Of a stretch of DNA of 37,614 bases, positions 15,661 through 23,527 are shown in pieces. Every line of letters begins with the position of its first letter. Position 1 is the first letter of the stretch. The translations under genes were made by a program, and so were the position numbers. The notes beneath the pieces are model-generated. The model was not told the DNA's origin, made no database searches, and saw only the letters and a program-made list of their open reading frames with translations. Source of the DNA: an uncultured Mobilibacterium sp. (GTDB lineage: Bacteria; Bacillota; Clostridia; Peptostreptococcales; Anaerovoracaceae); NCBI GenBank assembly GCA_947254375.1, contig CAMYCF010000009.1, positions 1 to 37,614 of the forward strand, in the 5' to 3' direction.

Positions 15661-17955
15661 TTATTCGGCCTGTTTGTCGACTTCTTCGACCTCGATGACC
15701 TCTTCGGATTCAGGATCATCTACCGTTTCAACGACAGGAGGTGCCGCAACTACTTCGGTCCCTACCTTTTCTCCGTCTTCGGTAATAACAGGTTCCTCTT
15801 CCTTGACGGCTTCGACCGTTTCAGGCTTTTCGGCTTCCTCTGCCGGAGCGGCTTCTTCCTCGTTGTCAGGAAGCGTTGCCTTGATGCTCAGGCTGATCCT
15901 TTTTCTTTCAGGATCGATGTCCATGATCTTCGCGTTGATCACCTGACCGATCGAAAGTTCATCCGAAACGTTCTCGACTCTCTTGTGTGCGATCTCGGAG
16001 ATGTGAACGAGTCCGTCCAAGCCGGCTTCCAGTTCAACGAAAGCGCCGTATTCCTTGATCTGGACTACTTTGCCCGTGATCTCCTGACCCACCTTGTACT
16101 TCTCGCCTACGAGTGTCCAAGGTTCAGGCTGCGTCTGCTTGAGTCCGAGGGAGATCTTTCCCTTTTCCTCGTTGAGCGCCAGTATCTTTACGTTTATGAT
16201 GTCTCCGATGTTCAGGACTTCCTGAGGGTGTTTGAGTTTTCCCCATGAGATCTCGGATATGTGGAGCAGTCCGTCCACGCCGCCGATGTCTACGAACGCG
16301 CCGTAGTCGGTGAATCTCATTACCTTACCCTCAACGATATCTCCTACATTGAGATTCTCCCAAATCTCGGATACCTGTTTGCGTTTCTGCTCTGCCAGTA
16401 CGGCTTTCCTCGAGAATACAGCTTTGCCTTTTCTGCTGTCTACCCTGATGACCTTTACATCCGCTTCCGTACCGATGAACTCGTCCGCCTTCTCCACATA
16501 TCTGTCGGACAGCTGAGACATAGGAACAAATCCCGTGATCTCCTTATACGCTGCGATCACGCCGCCGTTTACTGCCTTCACGAATTTGATGTGGATCGGC
16601 TCGCCGCTTTCAAGTGCTTCATTGAGCTCCTGGTAGTTGGCGTTGATCTCGAGTTTCTTCGTCGAAAGCAAAATGCCGCCTTCTCCGTCATCAGACTTCA
16701 GGACTTTGGCTTCGATCTCGTCGCCTTCCTTGAAAAGGTCCTTCAGCGTCTGACCCTCCTCGAGAGTAACCTCGTTCTTAACTAAAATTCCATCCTTCTT
16801 GCATCCGATGTTGACGATCACCTCGTCGTCCATTACCTGATGCACCTTGCCATTAACAATTTCTCCTGGTCTTGGTAGCCTCAAAGAATTCTCAATGTCA
16901 TCCATAAAATCCATCATTGGATTCTGCTCGTTGTTGTTCATGACATTATCGCTCATACCGGAAATAACCTCCTTAATAATCCATTCGGGTGTAGATGCAC
17001 CCGCAGTCATTCCTATTCTATTACACTTGTCAAATTCTTGCAACGATAATTCACCGATATCCTCGATAAATTTCGCAAATTTGCAGTTTCTATTTGCAAT
17101 TTCGTACAACTTTTTTGAGTTCGAACTGTTCGGGGCCCCGATGACGATCATGGCATCGACTTCTTTTGAGAGCTTCTCACACGCGTCCTGCCTGTGCGTC
17201 GTTGCATTGCATATGGTGTTTTTGATCTCGTATCTCATCCCCGCGGCATCGAACGCCTTTATGACCTCGTCCAAAAGTTCCGCCCTGATCGTCGTCTGAC
17301 AGACTATGAGCGGGACTTTGCCGTCCGTCCCCGCTTCCGCATCATTCGGTACCGATCCCGCTTCCGCATCATTCGGTCCCGATCCTTCTTCGTTCGCTCC
17401 CGACTGCGCGGTCCTTTCGGCGGCGTATCTTTCCGCGTCCTTTCCGTCCTCTATTATCGCAGCCTCATATCCGCACCAGCCGTTCGTCGCGATGACCTCC
17501 TGGTGGCTACGGCTTCCCACGATCACGATCGGCCTTCCCTGCGCGTGCGCCTCTTCCACGTACGAATGTATCTTTTTCACAAAAATGCAAGTCGTGTCGA
17601 CGAGGATGACCCCCTTCTCTTCGGCGGCCTCATAAAATTCTTTGGGCTCGCCGTGAGACCTTACGATCACGACATCGCCGCGTTCGGCTTCCGAAATATC
17701 GTCTATTATCACGACGCCCTCTGCGAGCATGCGCTCGGTCACCGATCTGTTATGTATGAGCTGCCCGCACATCAGTATCCGCCCCGGATACCCTTCTTTC
17801 TTACTCCGTTCCACCTGTTCGGTCGCCAGGTCTATGGCCCTTTTTACGCCGAAACAGAATCCGGAGTGATCCGCTCTTATTATCTCCAAAATATTGCTAA
17901 CGCACCTCCGCGACGTAAAGCTGAGGGAGCCGCTCAAAACGACTCCCACCCTCAC
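15661..17955 (-). CDS. ispH: IspH (HMBPP reductase) fused to ribosomal protein S1
   Basis: 764 residues from the longest start. The first ~330 form IspH/LytB, the [4Fe-4S] enzyme of the last MEP isoprenoid step: cluster Cys C34 (HSGFCFG), C123 (VDTTC), C249 (NTICNATT), with H68, H151 and E153 at expected active-site places. Residues ~360-690 hold four S1 OB-fold repeats (each with ...GK/V...GAFVDIGG...GLLHISEI-type blocks), then an acidic tail. Such fusions are known in Clostridia. An insert around 177-212 of the IspH half contains a 9-residue tandem repeat. Start unclear: GTG at 17955 is 15 nt after eno, but the family start would be a TTG at 17889 (MEIIRADHSGFC) with GGAGGT 14 nt upstream. 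Confidence 0.94.
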   Translation of the reverse strand: MRVGVVLSGSLSFTSRRCVSNILEIIRADHSGFCFGVKRAIDLATEQVERSKKEGYPGRILMCGQLIHNRSVTERMLAEGVVIIDDISEAERGDVVIVRSHGEPKEFYEAAEEKGVILVDTTCIFVKKIHSYVEEAHAQGRPIVIVGSRSHQEVIATNGWCGYEAAIIEDGKDAERYAAERTAQSGANEEGSGPNDAEAGSVPNDAEAGTDGKVPLIVCQTTIRAELLDEVIKAFDAAGMRYEIKNTICNATTHRQDACEKLSKEVDAMIVIGAPNSSNSKKLYEIANRNCKFAKFIEDIGELSLQEFDKCNRIGMTAGASTPEWIIKEVISGMSDNVMNNNEQNPMMDFMDDIENSLRLPRPGEIVNGKVHQVMDDEVIVNIGCKKDGILVKNEVTLEEGQTLKDLFKEGDEIEAKVLKSDDGEGGILLSTKKLEINANYQELNEALESGEPIHIKFVKAVNGGVIAAYKEITGFVPMSQLSDRYVEKADEFIGTEADVKVIRVDSRKGKAVFSRKAVLAEQKRKQVSEIWENLNVGDIVEGKVMRFTDYGAFVDIGGVDGLLHISEISWGKLKHPQEVLNIGDIINVKILALNEEKGKISLGLKQTQPEPWTLVGEKYKVGQEITGKVVQIKEYGAFVELEAGLDGLVHISEIAHKRVENVSDELSIGQVINAKIMDIDPERKRISLSIKATLPDNEEEAAPAEEAEKPETVEAVKEEEPVITEDGEKVGTEVVAAPPVVETVDDPESEEVIEVEEVDKQAE
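16954..16974 (-). promoter_or_regulatory. Internal ribosome site and ATG at the IspH/S1 junction
   Basis: Inside the fusion frame, minus-strand AAGGAGG (16968-16974) is followed 11 nt later by an in-frame ATG (16954-16956, Met334), exactly between the IspH domain and the first S1 repeat. Initiation here would give a free ~431-residue S1 protein. The spacing is longer than ideal, and the AAG GAG GTT codons also encode the conserved end of IspH. Confidence 0.4.
17330..17383. repeat. 27-bp in-frame tandem duplication inside ispH
   Basis: Two adjacent 27-bp units (17330-17356 and 17357-17383) differ at one base. They encode two copies of the 9-residue unit GxPNDAEAG / SVPNDAEAG in a surface insert of the IspH half. 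The length is a multiple of three, so the frame is kept. Confidence 0.92.
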
Positions 17956-17970
17956 CTGACTTTCCGAGAT

Positions 17971-19251
17971 CTAAAATATGTCTTTGCCCGGATACTTTGC
18001 AGCATCGCCGAGCTTCTCTTCTATCCTCAGAAGCTGATTGTACTTAGCGACCCTCTCCGTCCTCGCCGGTGCTCCGGTCTTGATCTGGCACGCATTGAGC
18101 GCTACTACAAAGTCCGCTATCGTCGTGTCCTCAGTCTCTCCCGATCTGTGGGATACTATCGTGTTGTATCCGTTTCTCTTCGCCAGCTCTATGGTCTCGA
18201 GCGTTTCCGTTATGCTTCCGATCTGGTTGAGCTTTATAAGGATCGCGTTCGCGCATCCGAGGTCGATCCCCTTTTGGAATCTCGCCGGATTTGTTACGAA
18301 AAGGTCATCTCCGACGATCTGGATCCTGTCGCCCAGCTTCTCCGTCATGAGTTTCCAGCCGTCCCAGTCTTCCTCGTCCATTCCGTCTTCTATCGAAGCT
18401 ATCGGATATTTGTCGACCATATTTACCCAGTTTTCAACGAGTTCTTCAGCCGTGAATTCCCTGCCCGACTTAGGCATCTTGTATCTGCCTTTTTTGTCGG
18501 TCTTCCAGCCGCTCGCAGCCGCATCTATCGCGATCACGAAGTCGCTGCCCGGCTTGTATCCGCAGTGCTTTATCGCATCTACTATGTAGTCGAGGACTTC
18601 GTACTCGTCTTTGAGGTCAGGCGCATATCCGCCCTCATCTCCGACCGATACCGAAAGCTTCTTTACCTTCAGGTCTTTACCGAGCCTGTGGTACACTTCG
18701 CTACACCATCTGTAAGCTTCCTTGAAGTTAGGCGCTCCTACAGGCATTATCATGAATTCCTGGATATCTACCGTGTTCGAAGCGTGCTCGCCGCCGTTCA
18801 GGATGTTCATCATCGGCGCCGGAAGCGTTACTCCGTTTATTCCTCCGAAGAATTTGAACAGAGGCAGTCCGAGCGATTTCGCCGCGGCTTTTGCGCATGC
18901 GAGCGAAACGGCCAAAATCGCGTTTGCACCGAACTTGCTCTTATCCTTCGTTCCGTCCTTATCTATCATTATCTTTTCGATCGCCTGTATATCGGACGCG
19001 TCTTTTCCGATCAGCAGAGACCTTATATCGCCGTTCACATGCGCTACCGCTTTTGTCACGCCTTTTCCGCCGTAACGGGCCTTCTCTCCGTCTCTCAGTT
19101 CCAACGCCTCATAGATTCCGGTAGACGCTCCGCTCGGAGTATCTCCGTAGGCAATTGTACCGTCCTCGAGCCAAACTTCAGCTTCAACCGTAGGATTACC
19201 TCTTGAATCGAGTATTTCACGTCCCAATACATTAACGATCTTAGTAGACAT
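17971..19251 (-). CDS. eno: Enolase (phosphopyruvate hydratase)
   Basis: 426 residues, glycolytic enzyme turning 2-phosphoglycerate into phosphoenolpyruvate. N-terminal capping domain with the mobile loop GASTGIYEALELRDG. The TIM-barrel domain has Mg ligands in AIDAAAS, SIEDGMDEEDWDGW and VGDDLFVTN, the catalytic Lys in ILIKLNQIGS, and SHRSGETEDTTIAD. Length is normal. The ATG has GGAGATGCGAA upstream, and a promoter lies 44 nt before it, within and after the end of the pilus operon. Confidence 0.98.
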   Translation of the reverse strand: MSTKIVNVLGREILDSRGNPTVEAEVWLEDGTIAYGDTPSGASTGIYEALELRDGEKARYGGKGVTKAVAHVNGDIRSLLIGKDASDIQAIEKIMIDKDGTKDKSKFGANAILAVSLACAKAAAKSLGLPLFKFFGGINGVTLPAPMMNILNGGEHASNTVDIQEFMIMPVGAPNFKEAYRWCSEVYHRLGKDLKVKKLSVSVGDEGGYAPDLKDEYEVLDYIVDAIKHCGYKPGSDFVIAIDAAASGWKTDKKGRYKMPKSGREFTAEELVENWVNMVDKYPIASIEDGMDEEDWDGWKLMTEKLGDRIQIVGDDLFVTNPARFQKGIDLGCANAILIKLNQIGSITETLETIELAKRNGYNTIVSHRSGETEDTTIADFVVALNACQIKTGAPARTERVAKYNQLLRIEEKLGDAAKYPGKDIF

Positions 19252-19294
19252 TTCGCATCTCCTTTGCTCTCCGCAAGTGTTCTTTTACCCGTAC

Positions 19295-19323
19295 ATTATA
19301 ATACACGAAACGCCATTAAACAA
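19295..19323 (-). promoter_or_regulatory. Promoter of eno
   Basis: Minus strand: TTGTTT (19318-19323), 17 nt, TATAAT (19295-19300), then the enolase ATG about 44 nt on. The -35 is moderate, the -10 perfect. This lets eno be made independently of the pilus genes upstream. Confidence 0.7.
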
Positions 19324-19333
19324 GGAGAGATGC

Positions 19334-19870
19334 TTATGCCGCCTTAAGTTCGGACTTCTCTCTGCACGCCGTTTTTACAAGATATCTATGGGCTCTTTTC
19401 ATGTCGCCCGCTTCTATAAAAGCCTGGGCCCTCATGATCACTTCCCGCTCTTTTCCGCCCGAAACGGCTTTTATTTTTTCCATAAAAATGCCGAGCTTGT
19501 CCTCGAACGGCATCTTCGTCGCATCGGGATAAAACATCAGCTTTATCTGCTTTTTCGGGGCCCCGTCGCGAGTCTCGTAAATTAGCTCCGGCTCGAGCAG
19601 ATAATTTTCACCGGCGACAAGATGCTGTTCGTTGAAGGCTCCCATTTCGATCAATGTCGCGATCAGTCCGAATTTTTCGTGCGGCCGAAGTTTCGATATA
19701 TCGAGGCGTTTAAGATTTTTTACGTCGTACGAGAAGATGTACCCGTCGTCGTCTTTTACTATCGACATCCTCAAAAAACTTTTACAGTAATTCTTCGTAA
19801 GTATCTCGATCATGTATATCGGCACGAGCGTGCCCGTCATCCTCTGACTTATCACATCAATATCGTTCAT
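19334..19870 (-). CDS. DUF6382-like cytoplasmic protein of the Tad pilus operon
   Basis: 178 residues, no signal peptide or membrane segment. The stretch around FGLIATLIEMGAFNEQHLVA and ENYLLEPELIYETRDG followed by IKLMFYPD resembles the DUF6382 domain that precedes an FHA domain in Clostridial pilus-linked proteins (recognised from memory). Here the FHA part is absent, so it looks like a stand-alone or shortened form. The ATG at 19870 has GGAGGT seven bases upstream, and that site overlaps the stop of the gene before it (19875), giving tight coupling. It is the last gene of the pilus operon. Function unknown. Confidence 0.75.
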   Translation of the reverse strand: MNDIDVISQRMTGTLVPIYMIEILTKNYCKSFLRMSIVKDDDGYIFSYDVKNLKRLDISKLRPHEKFGLIATLIEMGAFNEQHLVAGENYLLEPELIYETRDGAPKKQIKLMFYPDATKMPFEDKLGIFMEKIKAVSGGKEREVIMRAQAFIEAGDMKRAHRYLVKTACREKSELKAA

Positions 19871-19874
19871 AAGA

Positions 19875-20705
19875 TCAACCTCCGCATTTTTCACAAGGTG
19901 TATATCCGCGTTTTATCGCTATTCGCTTTTCTATTTCTATGCAGTGCCTGTCCATGGCTTTACAGCCCGGCAGGTGGTACGCCCCGCCGTAATTCGGGAA
20001 TACGTATACGAGCGCTCCGTTATGAGCTTTCCTGCTGTGGCATACGGCGCATCCCGTGTACCTCTTTCTTATGTCGCCGTTCAGAGTTGCTGAAACATAT
20101 GCGGCGCGAAGATATGTGCACCCCCTGCTGTGGTATTTTTTACCGCTCTGCGGAAATATGAAAACAGGTTCAGCGTTCCCGTCCTTCATCTCCGCTTCGC
20201 TCATCGGCTCATTCTTTCGCTCTCTTCCCACGTAAGCCCTGCTCACGAGCGCAACGTCGTAATTCGTATCGGTCGCAAGACCTATCGGGTTCCTGACCTT
20301 CATATGCATGCCCATATCGAGCGCGATGAGCTTATCTATTCCGTTTCTTTCCGTCAGATAACCGTAGTCTTTGACCCTTATGTATTCGGCCTGCGATCGG
20401 GCCTTAAGTATTTTCCTCTCGGCGCGCACTGGAAGCGCCGCGGCTGACGGTGAAAAGACCGCTTCTATCGACGCCCTCCTCATCTCGTTCGCCAATATGA
20501 AGTTTGCATCCTCTATGCATGCATAGAGCAGTATGATCGACATCATGGTCATCACCGCGACCATGAATATCGGGAGGCATATCGCCGTTTCGAGTATGTA
20601 GCTCCCGGAGTTACCTGTATTCCTTCTCCTGCTCGTACTTCCTCCCGTTCGCCGACACCGCGAAACGGACTCCCGTAAAATATTCCTCAAAGTTGAAATC
20701 CTCAT
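19875..20705 (-). CDS. TadE-like pseudopilin with two H/C-rich tail modules
   Basis: 276 residues. A TadE-type N-terminus (GSYILETAICLP, then a membrane helix to about 62) with the conserved Glu marks a type IVb pseudopilin-like protein; the remainder should be exported. The tail has two modules with the same spacing: H192-x3-C196-x22-C219-x2-C222 and H244-x3-C248-x22-C271-x2-C274, each with FP..G..YH..GC. These look like small zinc-binding (or disulphide) domains seen at the ends of other Firmicutes exported proteins. The only in-frame starts before the TadE helix (ATG 20705, TTG 20690) make it overlap the preceding gene by 80-95 nt, unusually long; the start is therefore uncertain. Confidence 0.8.
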   Translation of the reverse strand: MRISTLRNILRESVSRCRRTGGSTSRRRNTGNSGSYILETAICLPIFMVAVMTMMSIILLYACIEDANFILANEMRRASIEAVFSPSAAALPVRAERKILKARSQAEYIRVKDYGYLTERNGIDKLIALDMGMHMKVRNPIGLATDTNYDVALVSRAYVGRERKNEPMSEAEMKDGNAEPVFIFPQSGKKYHSRGCTYLRAAYVSATLNGDIRKRYTGCAVCHSRKAHNGALVYVFPNYGGAYHLPGCKAMDRHCIEIEKRIAIKRGYTPCEKCGG

Positions 20706-21939
20706 AATACCTGTACTTCATATTTATCTGAACTATGTCCATCGCCCGGAGCAGCCTCGTCTTCTCGCTCATGCCGAGCATCAGAAATGTAATATAGTCT
20801 TCGTACGTATTTCCTTCCGCCGCTCCCGCAGGAACGCCGCGACCGATCTTTTCGTCTATTTCCGCTCTCTTTTCGTCCAGACTTTTTCTCGCTTCATCGT
20901 CAAGCTTCGATGTAAGATCATCGGCATCGAGGACGCTTTCGAGATCCGTCTTCCATGTGAGCGCGTTCTTCATTATCGGCACCCTTCCTCCGTCGAGAAG
21001 ATCCTTTACATCTCTCTCGGATTCGATCGCCGCCCACGCCTCCGTAAGAGCCGCCTGCACCGCGAACGCCGCAGGTCCCGTGGCGATCATCGCAGCCACA
21101 CCTGCCAGCAGTTCCGTATTTTCGGCATCGCCCGTCAGATATGCGAGATTGAGAGCATTTCTTATAAGAAAGATCCTTCTCCTGCATGACGCCAGATTCT
21201 CCGCATCGCTGAGTTTTCCGGCAACTATGTACTCCCACTCGTTTTCGAAATACGATTCTTTACCGTCAGGTGCCGTCATGTAGTTGCCGAGCTTCTGCCT
21301 TATAAAAAGAAGTTCGATCGCAGTTCCCGATACCTTCCCCGATAATGCGTCTTTGAACCTGCCGCTCTTCATATCATCAGCGACTTTTTTGACTTCGACA
21401 TGCTCTTTGATTCCGTGTGACGGCAGGGTGTCTATGACGACCCTGTTTTTGACGCTCCTCACATCCCCGTCCTCGTGCCGTGAAGTCCTCGGAACTCTCG
21501 CTTCCTCTTTTAAAAGTGCCTCGCCTCCGGTCGTAAGGAGACCTTTTCGCAGAGCCTTTTTGAAATTGTCCGGGTCGGACAGCTCGTATCCGCTCAGATC
21601 TACATTCGACGGCTTCATCTTCGCTGAAAGTTTGCTCCCGGCGGAATACGAAATGTAGTAATTCAGCTTTTTGCCGATTTCGTTTTCATCCCCGTAAAAA
21701 GCCATTATCCCGTAATCGCCCAGCAGGTGGGTATCGTATTCCGACAGCAGCGCTTTTGCCCACACGTCGCCGAAGACCTCCGCTTCGCTCTTAACGACGA
21801 CAGCCCGCGATACGCTTATCGAAGCGATCACCGCCGCGGCCATCGCAACGAAGATCATCGCCGTTATGATCGCCGAATGTCCCGCTTTCGAGGACATAGC
21901 TTTTTTTAATTTTTTCGGCATCTGCCTCAGATCCGTCAT
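20611..21939 (-). CDS. DUF5702-type Tad pilus accessory protein
   Basis: 442 residues. A short basic N-terminus, one membrane helix (about 22-45, AIITAMIFVAMAAAVIASISV) and a long exported domain beginning with SEYDTHLLGDYGIMAFYG, the block that marks DUF5702 proteins in Firmicutes Tad loci. This helix-then-large-ectodomain layout is like TadG of Gram-negatives. ATG overlaps the TadE stop by 4 nt (ATGA), so translation is coupled. Exact role unknown; likely part of the pilus base or a minor pilin. Confidence 0.8.
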   Translation of the reverse strand: MTDLRQMPKKLKKAMSSKAGHSAIITAMIFVAMAAAVIASISVSRAVVVKSEAEVFGDVWAKALLSEYDTHLLGDYGIMAFYGDENEIGKKLNYYISYSAGSKLSAKMKPSNVDLSGYELSDPDNFKKALRKGLLTTGGEALLKEEARVPRTSRHEDGDVRSVKNRVVIDTLPSHGIKEHVEVKKVADDMKSGRFKDALSGKVSGTAIELLFIRQKLGNYMTAPDGKESYFENEWEYIVAGKLSDAENLASCRRRIFLIRNALNLAYLTGDAENTELLAGVAAMIATGPAAFAVQAALTEAWAAIESERDVKDLLDGGRVPIMKNALTWKTDLESVLDADDLTSKLDDEARKSLDEKRAEIDEKIGRGVPAGAAEGNTYEDYITFLMLGMSEKTRLLRAMDIVQINMKYRYYEDFNFEEYFTGVRFAVSANGRKYEQEKEYR

Positions 21940-22274
21940 TTTACGATAGCCCCCGCCCGCACGATCACATCCTCGTTGATGAGATACGCCTTCGTTTCTA
22001 TCTTTTTAGTGCCTGCATTTTGCAGAAATCCTCCCGGCATCAGGTTTATCTTTCTTTCGGTCCTGTATTCCGATATCCCGGCTCCCTTAAACTTAGACCA
22101 CGCCTCAACGGCCTTTTCGTGTTCCTTGATCCCGGCGTTAAGTATCTCGAGATAGAAAGTAAAAACTCTCAGCATCAACAGTGCAATAAGTATCACAGCG
22201 GGCAGCGCGATCGCCGCTTCGACCATTTCCTCGCCTTTATTCGATTTCAGGATCTTCGCAAAGTCATGCATCAT
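21936..22274 (-). CDS. tadE: TadE-like minor pilin
   Basis: 112 residues. A short N-terminus then GEEMVEAAIALPAVILIALLMLR: the Glu at +5-like position and the single hydrophobic helix are the TadE signature. The rest (about 70 residues) should be outside. The ATG lies 17 nt after the Flp pilin stop with GGAGCGGGCAG-type purines upstream, and its stop overlaps the next start. Predicted minor pilin of the Tad apparatus. Confidence 0.85.
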   Translation of the reverse strand: MMHDFAKILKSNKGEEMVEAAIALPAVILIALLMLRVFTFYLEILNAGIKEHEKAVEAWSKFKGAGISEYRTERKINLMPGGFLQNAGTKKIETKAYLINEDVIVRAGAIVK

Positions 22275-22291
22275 CTGCCCGCTCCTCCGAT

Positions 22292-22453
22292 CTAAAAATT
22301 GCTTGCATTCAGGTTCGAGAATGTAGCGTTCACAAAAGATGTTATCTCGCTCTTGAAAATTATCCCGAGCGCAACGGCTATAGCGATAAGTATCGCTACC
22401 TGGACCATCTCCATGCCGTCATTCCTCTTCATCACAGAAACAAAACCCTTCAT
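22292..22453 (-). CDS. flp: Flp-type IVb pilin, 53 residues
   Basis: Small gene found by reading the gap between tadC and tadE: 53 codons from ATG 22453 to TAG 22292. The product begins MKGFVSVMKRNDG then MEMVQVAILIAIAVALGIIF and ends with a short polar tail. The charged leader, Gly13 before the hydrophobic helix, an early Glu and the tiny size are those of Flp (Flp1 family) major pilins; cleavage after Gly13 is inferred. AAGGAGGG lies 9 nt before the ATG, one of the strongest ribosome sites in the operon, fitting a highly made pilin. No prepilin peptidase gene is in the window. Confidence 0.85.
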   Translation of the reverse strand: MKGFVSVMKRNDGMEMVQVAILIAIAVALGIIFKSEITSFVNATFSNLNASNF

Positions 22454-22489
22454 TTTCCTGCCCTCCTTTTTACTTTAGATAGATGATAT

Positions 22490-23527
22490 TTACCTCATAT
22501 TCAACATCGCGGGAGCCATCGTTATCACGATCAGCAGGATCAGCAGCAGACCGAGAGGATATGCCATCTTCGTGTCTATCATCTTCCCCCTCTCTTCGGC
22601 CGTGATCTTCCTGTTCTCCCACAAATATCTGCTTTCCCTGTCGAGGTTTTCCGTCACGTCGCTTCCGCGCTTCTCGTTTTCCGTCAGTATGACGGCTATC
22701 CTCATAAGTTCCTTCACCTTGTACTTCGCCGCGAACTCCGTCAGGACATCAGCTGCCGAGCCGTTTGTCTCTCGCGTCTTCCGCGATATATCGACGATCT
22801 CCGATTCGAAGACCCCCATTTCTTCCTTCGGTATCACCGAATAGCTCATCGCTATCCTTTCGAACGCATCGTTGAGTATCATCCCGGCGTTCATCATCAG
22901 GAGGAGCTGGTTCGTAAAACGCGGCAGGCTCTTCAATATCGAATTTCTCGCCTTAACATGTTCTTTTTTCTTCTCGTCGGCATCGCTCTTTATTATGAGC
23001 GCAACGATAAAAGCATATAGTCCCAGTGCGATCGCCGTATCCTTGCCCGTCGATACGCTCCTCTTCCATGTGAGCCTGCTCCCGTCGCTTAAGGTTTTCG
23101 GAAGCTCCCTCCGCACTTTCCCGGGCCTTTCTATGTCGTAGATCATCTGCCTTATCTCGGCTTCGCGTTCCGCATCCGAGATCCGCTTTTTATTCCCCGA
23201 TCCGCCCCGGCCCTTCGCCTGCGCGTCGCCGTTCGCGGAAAGTGAAACATCCCTGTCCGTCACATCGTTCCCGCGCTCGACTCGGAGGGACATGTCGTAG
23301 GTGCCGCCGCTTTTATCGCCGACTTTTATCGCAACTACATTTCCCTTACCGTCCTCAACATAATTTCGTGAAAGCGTTGACTCCTTATAGAAATACATGG
23401 TGATCAGCATCAGGAACGCCACCGTTACGGCGTAAATGCTGCGCATCGTCTTTTCGTTTTTCAAAAGCCCTCTCACGGCTCCTTTTACGGTCTCTTTTAC
23501 GGCATCCATCTCCACACCCGGCCTCAT
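22490..23527 (-). CDS. tadC: TadC-like inner-membrane pilus assembly protein
   Basis: 345 residues. The C-terminal half is a type II secretion GspF/TadC domain: a cytoplasmic helical bundle (LPRFTNQLLLMMNAGM...DAFERIA; GSAADVLTEFAAKYK; RGSDVTENLDRESRYLWENRK) ending in a final membrane helix. The first membrane helix (about 30-47) is followed by a ~115-residue charged, Gly-rich segment before the second helix near 165, much longer than in most TadC proteins. The ATG overlaps the tadB stop (ATGA). It acts with TadB as the platform for the CpaF ATPase. Confidence 0.88.
   Translation of the reverse strand: MRPGVEMDAVKETVKGAVRGLLKNEKTMRSIYAVTVAFLMLITMYFYKESTLSRNYVEDGKGNVVAIKVGDKSGGTYDMSLRVERGNDVTDRDVSLSANGDAQAKGRGGSGNKKRISDAEREAEIRQMIYDIERPGKVRRELPKTLSDGSRLTWKRSVSTGKDTAIALGLYAFIVALIIKSDADEKKKEHVKARNSILKSLPRFTNQLLLMMNAGMILNDAFERIAMSYSVIPKEEMGVFESEIVDISRKTRETNGSAADVLTEFAAKYKVKELMRIAVILTENEKRGSDVTENLDRESRYLWENRKITAEERGKMIDTKMAYPLGLLLILLIVITMAPAMLNMR

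Noticed and set aside
17194..19206. 670-codon open frame on the plus strand opposite eno and ispH
   Set aside because: It is the shadow of two unmistakable genes on the other strand; composition is Arg/Tyr/Leu-rich with no domain and no ribosome site.
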